DNA from: Rhinopomastus cyanomelas | Lineage: Eukaryota > Chordata > Aves > Bucerotiformes > Rhinopomastidae | NCBI GenBank assembly: GCA_013400115.1 | Contig: VXBP01002338.1 | Span: forward strand, 1-64,000 | Reading direction: 5' to 3' | DNA: 64,000 nt | Shown: positions 25,001-37,000 of the stretch, one piece after another | Numbering within the stretch: the first letter of the stretch is position 1 | Layout of the letters: every line of letters starts with the position of its first letter | The notes under the pieces: generated by a model | The model's database searches: none | Told to the model about the DNA's origin: nothing | Seen by the model: only the letters and a program-made list of their open reading frames with translations | Program-made: the position numbers and the translations under genes

Positions 25001-28000
25001 TGACCTACTGTTTCAGGGCCTCAGCACCCTCACAGGGAAGAGCAGGGATGGGTTCAGTCTGCAAAAATGATGTTTGCTTCTCCCCAGACAGTACATTGTG
25101 GTAGGAATCCTCCACATTCTGACACTGGATTGATGAAGGCCGGTGGTACGCTCTAGCTCCTTTGAAAAGTCCTTTTCTACCCCAGGAAATGTTATGGTTT
25201 TAGGTGCATCGTTGTATAGATCCAATTGCTGAAATGTGTTTAAGCCTGTTCTTGAACAAGCACCTCCAGCTTGAAGTGATTTAGCTTTATAGCTGATTCC
25301 ACCCACAATGAGTTAGCGAAGTGCTAGGAGTACGCGTGAGGGATATATTTAGGACACAAAATGTATTAATCCCCTTTTCAGGAAAAGAAATTTCCCCAAA
25401 TGCTTTCTACCTTCAGGCTTTGAAAAATTTAAGCTGTTCTGTATTGGTTTCTTTCATGGGTTGGGGATGGGTTTTAAAATACTGTGGATGGCTTCTCATT
25501 TGAAATGATCTTTCCATAATGTAGGACGCAGTTCTCTTCCATAACACCATCTACTACAACCTGCTCTATGGCAATACCAGTGCCACGCATGAAGAGGTGT
25601 TTGCGGTGGCGAAGCTGGCAGGAATCCACGATGCCATCCTTCGGATGCCAGATGGGTACAATACACAGGTTGGTGAGCGAGGACTCAAGCTCTCAGGTAG
25701 GTTCTTGACCACACAAGTGCTTTGTATCCCTTTTGCTCCCTGGAGGTTCAGTGTTCATTCCTCAGTCAGACTTACTTGTAGCTCATTTAGGTTATAACTG
25801 CATTGCAAAGGAAGATCTGTAGTTTGTGGCAGCTGTCGTGGACAGGATGTTCACAGGAGTGTTATTTTCAGGGGATGGAGTGGAATGAGTTGACCTGTCA
25901 GCACACAGATCCATCCAAGCAAAAATTACGTTTCTCATAATCTCTTTGGGTATGAGGACATCTGTTAATGGGTCAATAGAACTGGGACGTTTATGTACTT
26001 TGTGTGTAGGGTGCAATAGGTTTATCTCCCTGTCCACACACCTTCCAGATTTGAGCTCTTAAGCCTGAGGTGGTGGTTTAGGTTTGCTTTGGTAGTGGCG
26101 GTGGGATGTGTTATTGTAGCTGTTTGGGACCCCATGCACAATGAAGGGGCTGATACTCTCAAAAATAGCTGCTCACCTTGGGTTTCCTCACGCTGCACCT
26201 TGAATTGATTGTGAAGGTCATTTCACGGCCAGAACTGGTTTGCTTGTTTAATGGGTTGGAGATGTTGTAAAGTTTCATTTGATTAGTTTCTGAATCTCTT
26301 TAGCGTATTTTGAAGTTTCGTGCAGTCATTGAACAGTTAATTTCTTTGAGGACTGGTGTTGGAGAACCGTAAGTTAGCAGGGCTGTCTCGAGGCTTCAAC
26401 TCTGGTGGGCTTTGGCAAAAGTCTTAATACAAACAAGACTCCCTGGTGGCAGCGTTTGCCCCACTAGTGTGGTTTTCTTCACTTCTCTGGCACCAAACGA
26501 GGCGTAAGGACATCTTAGTTGCAGTGAGAACCACTCTGTGAATGGTGACTTAAGCATTTAGTGCAGTTCTTCCTGTCTCAGCAGCCGATTTGTTGAGAGT
26601 AAATAATGAAAAACAAGTTGGGCTTTTTCAAATGAAATCCTTGTCAGCGTTCAGTCATGGACTTGAGATCAAGCTGTAAGAGCCCAAACCCTTGAGTTTG
26701 GGCCCAAGCAAGGAAAGACTTTGAGATGCTGGAAGGTGTCCAGAGCAGAGCTACAATGCTCGTGCGCGGTTTAGAGAACCAGTCGTATGAGGAGAGGCTG
26801 AGGGAGCTGGGCAGGTTTAGTCTGGAGAAGAGGAGGCTGAGGGGGGACCTCATTGCCCTCTACAACTACCTGAAAGGAGGTTGCAGAGAGGTGGGTGTTG
26901 GCCCCTTCTCCTTAGTAACTAACAACAGAACCAAGGGAAACGATGTGAAGTTGAGGCAGGGGAGGTTTCACAGAATCACACAGAATCATAGAATCATCAT
27001 GGCTGGAAAGGACCTCCAGGGTCATCGAGTCCAACCTTTTTTCCTAGTATCTTGCATTGGATATTAGGAAGAAAGAGTGGTTGGGCACTAGAACAGCCTT
27101 CCTAGGGAGGGGTTTGAGTCACCATCCCTGGAGGTGTTTATGAAACATGAGCCATCGCGCTTCACACCCTGCTGTAGCTGCAGCATGGAGGGGGTTAGTT
27201 TGTCTCAGTCGACCAATCAGATATTTAATTAGTCAGGTATTTAGGGTTTTTGTTGCTGGTCTGATTGGACTCGGTATCTGGGAGGTCCTTTCCAACCAGG
27301 ATTATTCTCTGACTCTGTGGACGTGAATGAAACAAGTTGATATGCCACAAGTGTGAGGAAAGACCCTGGAGTTTGTTACTGAGTCTTGTCTTTCCAACGC
27401 AGATATTGTCAAGCTGTGAGTTTTGAACTTGATTTAGAGGAGAAACAGGGGGAGCGTGTTAAAATAGACCCAGTAAATTGTATAGTTCTAATTGCTACTG
27501 AGTTCTGCCAAAGACAGTTTGCGATTTGAACTGCAGCGTTGTTATCAGCCTTCTAAATGGTTTATTAAGGCATGTTGTCCCCTGATGGGGAAAAAACATT
27601 GATGAGAATACAGCGTATTAAATGTTTTGAAGCCATGAATGAGACAGAGGAGGGGAGGACAAGTGCGCAAATGTGAACTGTTTGCTCTGCCTACCAAATG
27701 CTTAGCAGATTTCAAGTTCTCAAATGCACCTGTTTTCCTGCCTGTGGAAGTTGTCCGCAGTTATTCTTGAGTAGATGCTGGCTCTGAGAATTGTGAAGGA
27801 AGTCTGGAACTGGGTGACATCAGAAACCAACAGACAGTTAGGTTTCGATATTGTGTTAATTGTGTTCTGGAATGAAGCGTGGCGGTTAAAGCTGTTAGGA
27901 GTAGATGCTGGTTCTGGGCTGTTACAGAGTGGAAGGTTAGAGGAATTTCAAGGAGACACCTGAAAGGCAAAACAGGACGTAGAGCACAGTTACTGTTCGG

Positions 28001-31000
28001 GTGAACAAGCTCCTACTCCCTGTTATCGCCCATCCTCATTACCTGTATGAAGCTCCAGCCTCATGCCACACACAGCATAGTTCTCTGGCCCTTTCTAAGC
28101 TCTGTTAAATCGCTTTGGGTTTTCCAGGGAGCAGGAACTTGTGCGATACCTTATGTAACATGTACAGACCTTCATCGGTAGCAACTGTGATTTAAGGGAA
28201 AAAGAAGATCCAACCCCCAAACAGTCATGGCTCTGCTGAAAAATAGCACGATTGTAACTTCATTCTCCTTTTTTCTTTCCTTTCCCCACTCCCACCCCCA
28301 TTCAGGAGGAGAAAAGCAAAGAGTAGCAATAGCTAGAGCAATGCTGAAGGAGCCACTTATTTTCCTCTATGATGAAGCCACATCATCTTTAGATTCAATT
28401 ACGGAAGAGGTAACTTGGGATGAAGAAGTAGCATAAACGTGAAGTGGTGTAATGCTGCCTGGTCCTGTGCTTTTCCCCTGTTCTCCTCTTAGAAAGAATT
28501 CTCTTCTCTTTGCCGGGTTGCTGTTGAGTGTTTTGCTGATTGAGACCCTGTGCCCAAGCCCTTTTCCTAAAGGCCAGAGCAGAGATGCTGAGTGTGTCTG
28601 CCTTGAGACACACCGAAGAGTATCAGATCTGTCTCTGGGTTTCACACTCCTGAAGTCCCACTGACCATCAGAAATTTTACAATCTTGCAAATGCTTTACC
28701 TGGCCGTGAAAGTGTGAATCTTGCCAGTCACAGAATCACAGAACATTAGGGATTGGAAGGGACCTTGAAAGATCATCTAGTCTGATCCCCCTGCCACAGC
28801 AGGATCCCCGAGATCCAGTCACACAGGAGCGTATCCAGGTGGGTTTGAAATGTCTCCAAAGAAGGCAACTCCGCAAACCCCCTGGGCAGCTCCTGCCAGG
28901 GCTGCCCTCACCCTCACCATGAAGAAGGTCCTTCTCACATCTCACTCCTCTCTTGCAGCTCACACCTGTTGCCCCTTGTTATATCATTAGATGCCACTGT
29001 GCAGAGCCTGGCTTCATCTTCCTGACACCTGCCCTTTCCATATTTATCAACATTAACGAGGTCACTCCTCAGGCTCCTTTTTCCCAGCTCAAGGGACCCA
29101 GTTCTCTCAGGGGGAGACCCATCTCTCATCAGGGAGATGCTCCACTTGTTTAATCATCTCTGTGGCTCTGTGCTGGACTCTCTGCAGCAGTTGCATGTCC
29201 TTCTGGAACTGAGGGGCCCAATTCTTAGATTAAAAATATCCTATGAAACTTTCCAGCCCCAAAGTACAAAGATTCTTAGATTAAAATGCCTTATAAATAG
29301 TGGTGACGTAATGCAGAACAGAAACCCTCTTGTTTGTGGTGCAGCTCCTTCCTGGGATGTGAATGAGGTGGGTGTGACATGCAGTAATTTGTATTCCTTC
29401 TGCAGGACAGGCTGTGAGGCACCAGTGTTGTGACATGGATGCCATGACACACCACAGTCACCACGTCAGGCCCTGTAACCACATGTTTTTTTAAACGTAG
29501 AACTCCCAGCACCAGCAGTCATTCCAGTAAATAATAAATCATCAAAAACTAGAGCTGGGCCTGACTTTGTGTTCATTTATGCAGATTACTGAGTGAATTT
29601 ATCGACCTGTGATCACTAAATGACTTCTGTTTTCCATGTACAAGGAAGTCAGAGTACGAACTGTGCAACCACACAGTGCAGCACTCAGGTGCAGCCCAGA
29701 GATGTTCATAACACACACGGTCCTACGGAACACTCTGTGAATTCTTTCTCCCCGCTCTTTTGCCTTAAAGGTTGGCAGCAGCACCACAGAGGGAGCAAAC
29801 GGCAATGAGTCCTTCCCACCCAAGTACAGCTGGTAGTTCTGGCAAATGTTCTCAGGGAGAGAAAGCAGACACCTCAGTTACTGTAGTGAGGGCGCGGGTT
29901 CCCAGTGAATGCTGGTCACATCTGGCTGTGCTCTGGGAAGACAGAGGGCTACTCACCAAGGAAGCAGGGGATGGACAGCCAATTCCCAGGGTCACTTTAG
30001 CGTTACGTTCCACAGTGGTGTCATGGCAAGAGGTGCTGTTTCCTTTAACTTTCATCAATTGCTGATTGTTGTTGTGATGGTTTATTGTCTTTGTGTGCCT
30101 TTACCACTGTGTGAAGCATAGGAAAGTGTTTCCTGACACCGAGTTAATGCTTCTCTTCCCGTGTCCCTTGGGTTTTCAGTGTTTTTCTGTGAACACAAGT
30201 GTGGTGGTTTTTGGAGTTCCAGGACTTTCCCAAAAGCCACACGTCTCAAGCTTGGGGGCTTTCTGTGGATACTCGTAGCTCGCTATTATCATGGAACCAT
30301 GGCAGTACTGGAGATGCTTCTCCAAGCTTATTTGCAGCCATCTGTGTGATTCCAGAGAGCATTTTATTTCTCCTTTGCACCGCTGAGGAGTGTGTAAGAG
30401 TTTGTCTCTATTTTCATCTTGCAGAATATCCTCAATGCCATGAGGAACATGGTGAAGCATCGAACGTCGGTTTTCATCGCTCACAGGCTGTCGACAGTGG
30501 TTGATGCTGATGAAATCATTGTGCTGGATCAGGTGAGGGCATCACCCAGCAGTGGGTTTTAGGATCTGTGTGTCCCATTGAAAATATTTGGCTCTTGAAA
30601 AGTCCTCCTTTGAAAAGGAGCCACCTTAGGAAATCCTAGCCCAACAGTTGTAAATATTTCTCTTTGCAATTTGTGTTATTTGAAATCACTCTTTTCGCAA
30701 TTAATAGTTTATCAGTTGTGGGGACTGGTGTGTGTGACGCTCTTTGATGTTGTGGTTTTACCCCACTTGCAAATGCATTTTATTACCTGTTCTTTGTCTG
30801 CATGATGACAGATTTCACCTGATGCTCTCAGGGCTGGCTTTACACGGCATGTTTTCAATCGAAGTTGTTCCAAGCCTCTGTTGGATGAGGTTTCCTGTGT
30901 GTTCTCCCGGTTTACGCTTCATAGAATCACAGAATGGCCATGGTTGGAAGGGACCTTAAAGATCATCCAATTCCAACCCCCTTGCACAGGCAGGAACACC

Positions 31001-34000
31001 CTTCCTAGAGCAGGTTACTCGGCTCCAGCCAGCCTGCCCTTCAACACTGCCAGGGACGGGGCAGCCACAGCTGCCTTGGGCAACCAGCATCTCAGCACCC
31101 TCACAGCAAAGAATTACTTCCTCATGTTCAACCTCAGTCTTCCCTCTTCAACTCTGGAACCCTTTCCCCTTGTCCTCTTGCTACCACCCCTGTCAAAAGC
31201 CTTCCCCCAGATTTCTTGTAGCCCCCTTCCTTCAGAGACTGGGAAGCTGCTAGAAGGTCCCTTGGGAGCCTCCTCTTCTCCTGTGCTGGGACCAGTCCTG
31301 TTCAATCTATTCATTGATGACTTGGATGAGGGATTGGCATGCACTGTCAGCAAGTTTGCTGATGACACAAAGCTGGGTGGTGTCGCCAACACCCCTGCAG
31401 ACTGTGCTGCCATTCAGCAAGACCTAGACAGGCTGGAGAGCTGGGCAGAGAGAAATGTAATGAAGTACAACAAGGGTAAGTGTAGAGTCTTGCATCTGGG
31501 CAAGAACAACCCCAGGTACCAGTATAGGCTGGGGACTGACCTGTTGGAGAGTAGTGTAGGAGAGAGGGACCTGGGGGTCCTGGTGGACAGCAGGATGGCT
31601 ATGAGCCAGCAGTGTGCTCTTGTGGCCAAGAGGGCCAACAGTGTCCTGGGGTGGATCAGAAAGGGGGTGGTTAGCAGATCAAGAGAGGTTCTTCTCCCCC
31701 TCTACTCTGCCCTGGTGAGACCACACCTGGAGTANGATTCTGTGATTCCTGGTTGAACAACCCCACCTCACTCAGCCTATCTTCAGAGGGGAGGTGCTCC
31801 AGCCCTCTAATCATTTGAGTTGCTCTCCTCTGGACACCTTGCAGGAGCTCTATGTCCTTCTGATGTTGGAAGGTCTGCAGAACTGGACCCAGTACTCCAG
31901 ATGGAGTCTCACCAGTACAGAGTAGAGGAAAAGAATCCCCTCCCTCAACTAACTGTCACTGTTTCTTTTGCTGCAGCCCAGGATATGGTTGGCTCTCTGG
32001 GCTGCCAGTGCACACTGATGGCTGCTGTGCAACTTCTGCTCCATCCCCAAGTCTTCTCCTCAGTGCTGTACTCAGTCCTTTCTCCCCCCAGTCTGTACTG
32101 GTGCCTGGCATTGCCTCGACCCAGGTGCTGAACCTTGCACTGCACTTGTTGAACTCCATGCTGTTTGCACAGCCCACTTCTTGAGCCTGGCAGGGTCCCT
32201 CTGGATGTCCTCCCTTCGCCCCAGGGTTTTGACTTCACTACACAGTTTGGTGTCGCCAGCAAACTGACTGAGGGGACACTACATTCCACTGTCCATGGCA
32301 CCAACATTGATGTTAACCAGCACTGGTACCAGTAATGACCCTTGAGGAGCAGCACTCGTCACACCCCTCCATTTGGGCACTGAGCCATCAGTCAGAAATC
32401 TCTGGGTGCAACCAGTGTCTGTTTTTTGTGCACATCCTATGGGGTTTTTAAAGTTCAGTGGAAAGGGAGAGGAAAGCATGTTCTGTTGCTCTGCAGGTAA
32501 AACTGTTGTAGGATCATTGTATAACTTTGTTATAAATCTGAGCACCGGTTGTTATTGAACCTGTTTATTATTTCCTTTCTGTGTGATTCTCCCACAAGGA
32601 AAAAGAAGCAGCTAAGTTTCAGCATATAATTTACTAACTTCACCATTACCTCGTGTTTCGTCTGTCCCAAGTCCATTTTCTCCTCTACTGCCCATGTCTA
32701 GCAATAAGCAAACATCCTTGTCGTCATGGCACAGAACCACAGAATCAGTCAGGTTGGAAAAGACCCTTTAGATCGTTGACTCCAACCATCAACCCTACTC
32801 TACAAGGTCACCCCTAACCCAGATCCCCCAACACTACATCTAAGCAATTTTTAAACTCATCCAGGGATGGAGACTCAACCACCACCCTGGGCAGCCCAGT
32901 CCAGTGCCTGACCAATCTCTCCGGGAAGAATTACTTCCCAATGTCCAGTCTAACCCTCCCCTGTTAAAGCTTGAAGCCCTTCCCTCTGCTTCTGTGAGAA
33001 GAGACCAGCACCAATATCTCTACAATGTCCTTTCAGATAGATGTAGAGAGCAATGTGGTCTCCCCTGAGCCTCCTGTTCCTCAAACTAAACAGCCCCAAC
33101 TCTCTCCATCTCTCCTCATCAGATTGATTCTCCAGACCCTTCCCCAGCTTCGTTGCCAGCATCTTGATGTCGCCCTTGTCCTGAGGTGCCCAAAACTGGA
33201 CCCAGTACTTAGCGTGTGGCCTCCCCAGTGCTGAGTGCAGGGGAACAATCCCCTCCCCACTCCTGCTGGACACCCAGTTTCTAATCCAGGCCAGGATGCC
33301 ATTGACCTTCTTGGCCACCTGGGCACCCTGCTGGCTCATGTTCAGCCACCTGTCCATTAGAACCCCCAGGTCCGTGGTTGCTGTTTTAGTTGATAGTGCT
33401 GCAAGTACAGTGCTCAGCCTGCTGATAACAGACATTAAGTTTCTCTCTACGTTTGTTGTGTTGGGGTCGCTGTTTATTCGCCTGTGATCAAGGTGCATTT
33501 AGCAACTGGAATATGGGTATCTAACAGAAGCCTGGCTGTTCCTACAGTGTGTTCAGCACTTTGAAGGGGAATCAGAACAGAACCTTAGGAAGTGGTGACA
33601 TTCTTGACAATCTTTGCTGTACAAATCTCAGCTTTGCGTGACTCTCAAAACAAAGTAGTGGGATAAATCACCCGTGTTTGCTTTTGATCTGCTGCTTTCT
33701 TCCAGCGTTTTGCTGAAAAATCATTTCCAAAGGTGGATCCTTTATGGAACTGCTTGGAAGTGTGTCTTGCAAGTGTTTGTGGGTTTGGTTTGGTTTGTTA
33801 ACAGAAGACAATCTGCGACTTTTGTTTTGGATGCAAGTTGTTTCACAGCTTCCCAAGAGCCCAGTTTGTGTTGCAGTCTCAGCTGTTAGACCGAAAATAA
33901 AAGCACAACCTACGGCTGTAAAGCAGCAAGAAAGCTTGCTGTCAGGAGCGACAGCTCCATAACACACCTTGTGAATGAGTGAGGCAGCGGGGGGCATCGC

Positions 34001-37000
34001 TTGTCGTGCCCCCTGACCGCTTCGTGAGGTGTTGCTGATGTAGGTTCAGCGGAGGGTCATAGAATCATGGAATCACAGAATCATTCGGGTTGGAAAAGAC
34101 CCCTGGGATCATAGAGTCCAACCATCAACTCTACTCTACAAGGTCACCCCTAACCCAGATCCCCCAACACCACATCTAAGCATCTTTTAAACACATCCAG
34201 GGATGGGGACTCAACCCCCACCCTGGGCAGCCCATCCCAGTGCCTGACCACTCTCTCCAGGAAGAATTTCTTCCCAATATCCAGTCTAACCCTCCCCTGT
34301 TGAAGCTTGAAGCCCTTCCCTCTGCTTCTGTTGCTAATGACCTGTGAGAAGAGACCAGCACCAACATCTGTGCAATGTCCTTTCAGATAGTTTTAGAGAG
34401 GGATGAGGCTCTCCCCTGAGCCTTGCGTTGTCCCAGCGTGGCTGATGAGCAACCAGATAAAATAGGGCTTGCTAGTGGAGGCCATGTAAGATGGTTGTGA
34501 TTCATAGGATCAGAAGAGACCTTTTAAAGCTCATCTAGACCAACCCCTTGCAGTCACTGTGGACATCTTCAACCAGAGCAGCTTGCTTAAGAGCTTTATC
34601 CAGCATGACCTTGAATGTTCCAAGGAGTGGGGCCTCCACCGCTTCTCTGGGCAACCTGTTCTAGTGTTTCACCACTCTCATTGTAAAAAAACTTCTTCCT
34701 TACATCCAGTCTAATTCTGCCTTCTTTTAGCTCAAAACCACCACCCCTTGACCTGTCACAACAGGCCCTCCTAAAAGTCCCTCTCCATCTTTCTTGTAGA
34801 CTCCCTCTAAGTTCTGGAAGGCTGCACTAAGGTCACCTTGGAGCCTTCTCCAGGCTGAACAACCCCAACTCTCTCAGCCTGTTGTTATAGGAGAGGCACT
34901 GCAGCCCTCTGATCATTTTTGTGGTCTCCTCTGGACCCACTCCAAATGGTTCGTGTCCTCCTTGTGCTGAGGAGCCCAGAGCTGGAGAGAGTAATCCAGG
35001 TGGGATCTCGCCAGAGGGCATCACCATTTCAGCTCCTTTTACCTCAGCAAAATCAGAGTCATTGGAAGACACCCAGAGAGGTTGTGGCGTCTTCTGCTCT
35101 GCAGACATTTAAACTCATCTGAACACGTTTCTGTGGGATCTGCTCTAGCAGGGGGGTTGGACATAGAAGATCTCCAGAGGTCCTTTCCAACCCCCGCTAG
35201 CCTGCGATTGTTGAGTGAATACTCACTGCATTAATGAGGATGATCTGAGTGCTGGGAGGCCGAAGGGAGAAGTCACATTTGTGGTGGTGGTTCCAGAGTT
35301 AGAAAAAGGCCAGGATTCAGAGGCCTGAACCATGAGCTCTCTACCCACTTGATGGTTTTTTAAATAGACTCTGCAGTGCTGTTGGTTAGGTGTCTGCTTG
35401 GATTCCACTGGCACAACCAGGATACAAATGACAAGACGCAATTCTTTTTTCCAGCGTGTTCCTCAGCAGCTGTCACGAGGAGGTAGATTTAATTGTAGAT
35501 CACAATTTGGAACTAATGTAAAGCCCATGTAGCTGTCTGTTATGCTGCCGTTTCCCGAAAGCTGCAGAATGAATATTTTACTTTAATTTGAAGCCAGTCA
35601 ATATAAATGTGTGTCTTGGGGTAGAAGGGTGACCGGTGATTTGAAGACTGGTGCTAGTTCACTGTCTGTAGGATTTGTGTTCTCTTCTGCAGCTTGCTCT
35701 TCCTGTTTCCACATCGATAATCAATGTATTATGATAAGCAGCTGGGTATGATCCAGCAGTGAGCTCAGGTGGCCAAGAAAGCCGGTAGCATCCTGGCTTG
35801 TATCAGAAATAGTGTGGCCAGCAGGAGCAGGAAAGTGATTGTCTCCCTGCACAGGGCACTGGTGGGGCTACACCAGAAGTAATGGGGTTAGGCACCTCAA
35901 TACAAGGACATTGAGGCACTGGAGTGGGTCCAGAGAAGGGCAATGAGGTTGGAGAAAGGTCTGGAGTACAAACCTTGTGAGGGGCAGCTGAGGGAGCTGA
36001 GGCTGGTTAGTCTAGAGAAGAGGAGGCTGAGGGGATGCCTTATTGCTGTTTGCGACTACCTGAAAGGAGGTTGCAGGCAGGTGGGGGTTCGTCTCTTCTC
36101 ACAAGGAGCAAGTATGCCCTATGAGGAGAGGCTGAGGGAGCTGGGGTTGTTTAGTCTGCAGAAGAGAAGACTGAGAGGGAACCTCATTGCCCTCTACAAC
36201 TACCTTAAAGGAGGTTGTAGCAAGGCTGGTGTTGGTCTCTTCTCTCAAATTGGTGATGATAGGACGAGGGGAAATGGCCTCAAGTTGCATCAGGGAAGGT
36301 TTAAACTGGATGTTAGAAAGAAATTATTTACTGAGAGGGTGTTTAGGTGCTGGAATGGATTGCCCAGGGAGGTGGTGATGTCAGCAACCCTGGAGTTGTT
36401 TTAAGGAACGGGTGGATGCGGCGCTCGGGGACATGGTCTAGCGGTTAGGCACTAGGAGAAAGGGCTGGACTTGATGACCCTGGAGGTCCTTTCCAGCCAT
36501 GGTGATTCTATGATTCTAAGTAATAGGATAAGAGGAAATGGCCTCAGGTTGCATCAGGGGAAGTTTAGGTTGGATATTAGGAAAAACTTCTTCGTGGACA
36601 GGATCACCAGGCCTTGGAACAGGCTGCCCACAGAAGGGGTTGAATTGCCACCCCTGGCCATGTTTCACAGTCATCGAGATCTGGAGCTGAGGGTCAGGGT
36701 TTAGCAGTGGCCCTGGAGCAGTTGGGTTAAGGGTTGGACTTGACCGTGTTGAAAGCCTTTTCCAGCCTAAAGGAATGTATGATTCTATGACCATCTTTGC
36801 TCTTGAGGGGAGCCCAGATGAACCAAACTGCTCACTGGGTTTTCATGACAGCAGTGGCAGAAGCTACTGAGCGCCAACCAAAAAGCACTATTTGCTCTTA
36901 GGATTTGATTCTGAACGTGTTTTCCTTCCCTAGCACAGATCCCTCTCTGTGGGCTCTTTCAGCATCTGAGTGCCAGGGTGCACTGGTTATCAAGCAAAGC

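Larger units (their letters stand above)
30920..32430 (-). mobile_element. Older CR1, long antisense copy, split by a younger sense CR1 (intron 15)
   Basis: The left part (30920-31281) has the tail AGAATCACAGAATGGCCATG and AACACTGCCAGGGACGGGG. The right part (31746-32430) continues with CTGCCAGTGCACACTGATGG and reaches degenerate reverse-transcriptase sequence (CAGTTTGGTGTCGCCAGCAA; GGCACCAACATTGATGTTAA). A closely related copy lies at 46295. Confidence 0.85.

Noticed and set aside
28206..28250. Alternative start of an ABCB7 C-terminal product (ATG at 28227 reading into exon 14)
   Set aside because: The frame merely runs through the pyrimidine-rich acceptor into the exon; the exon join from 25696 is in phase and conserved.
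30881..31756. 291-codon + strand open frame
   Set aside because: It joins antisense sequence of an old CR1 to the sense reverse-transcriptase piece of a younger CR1; it is not a gene of its own.
35943..36404. 153-codon + frame with a repeated RELGLFSLEKRRLRG-like motif
   Set aside because: This is translated CR1 3' sequence; the repeat within it comes from one CR1 nested in another.
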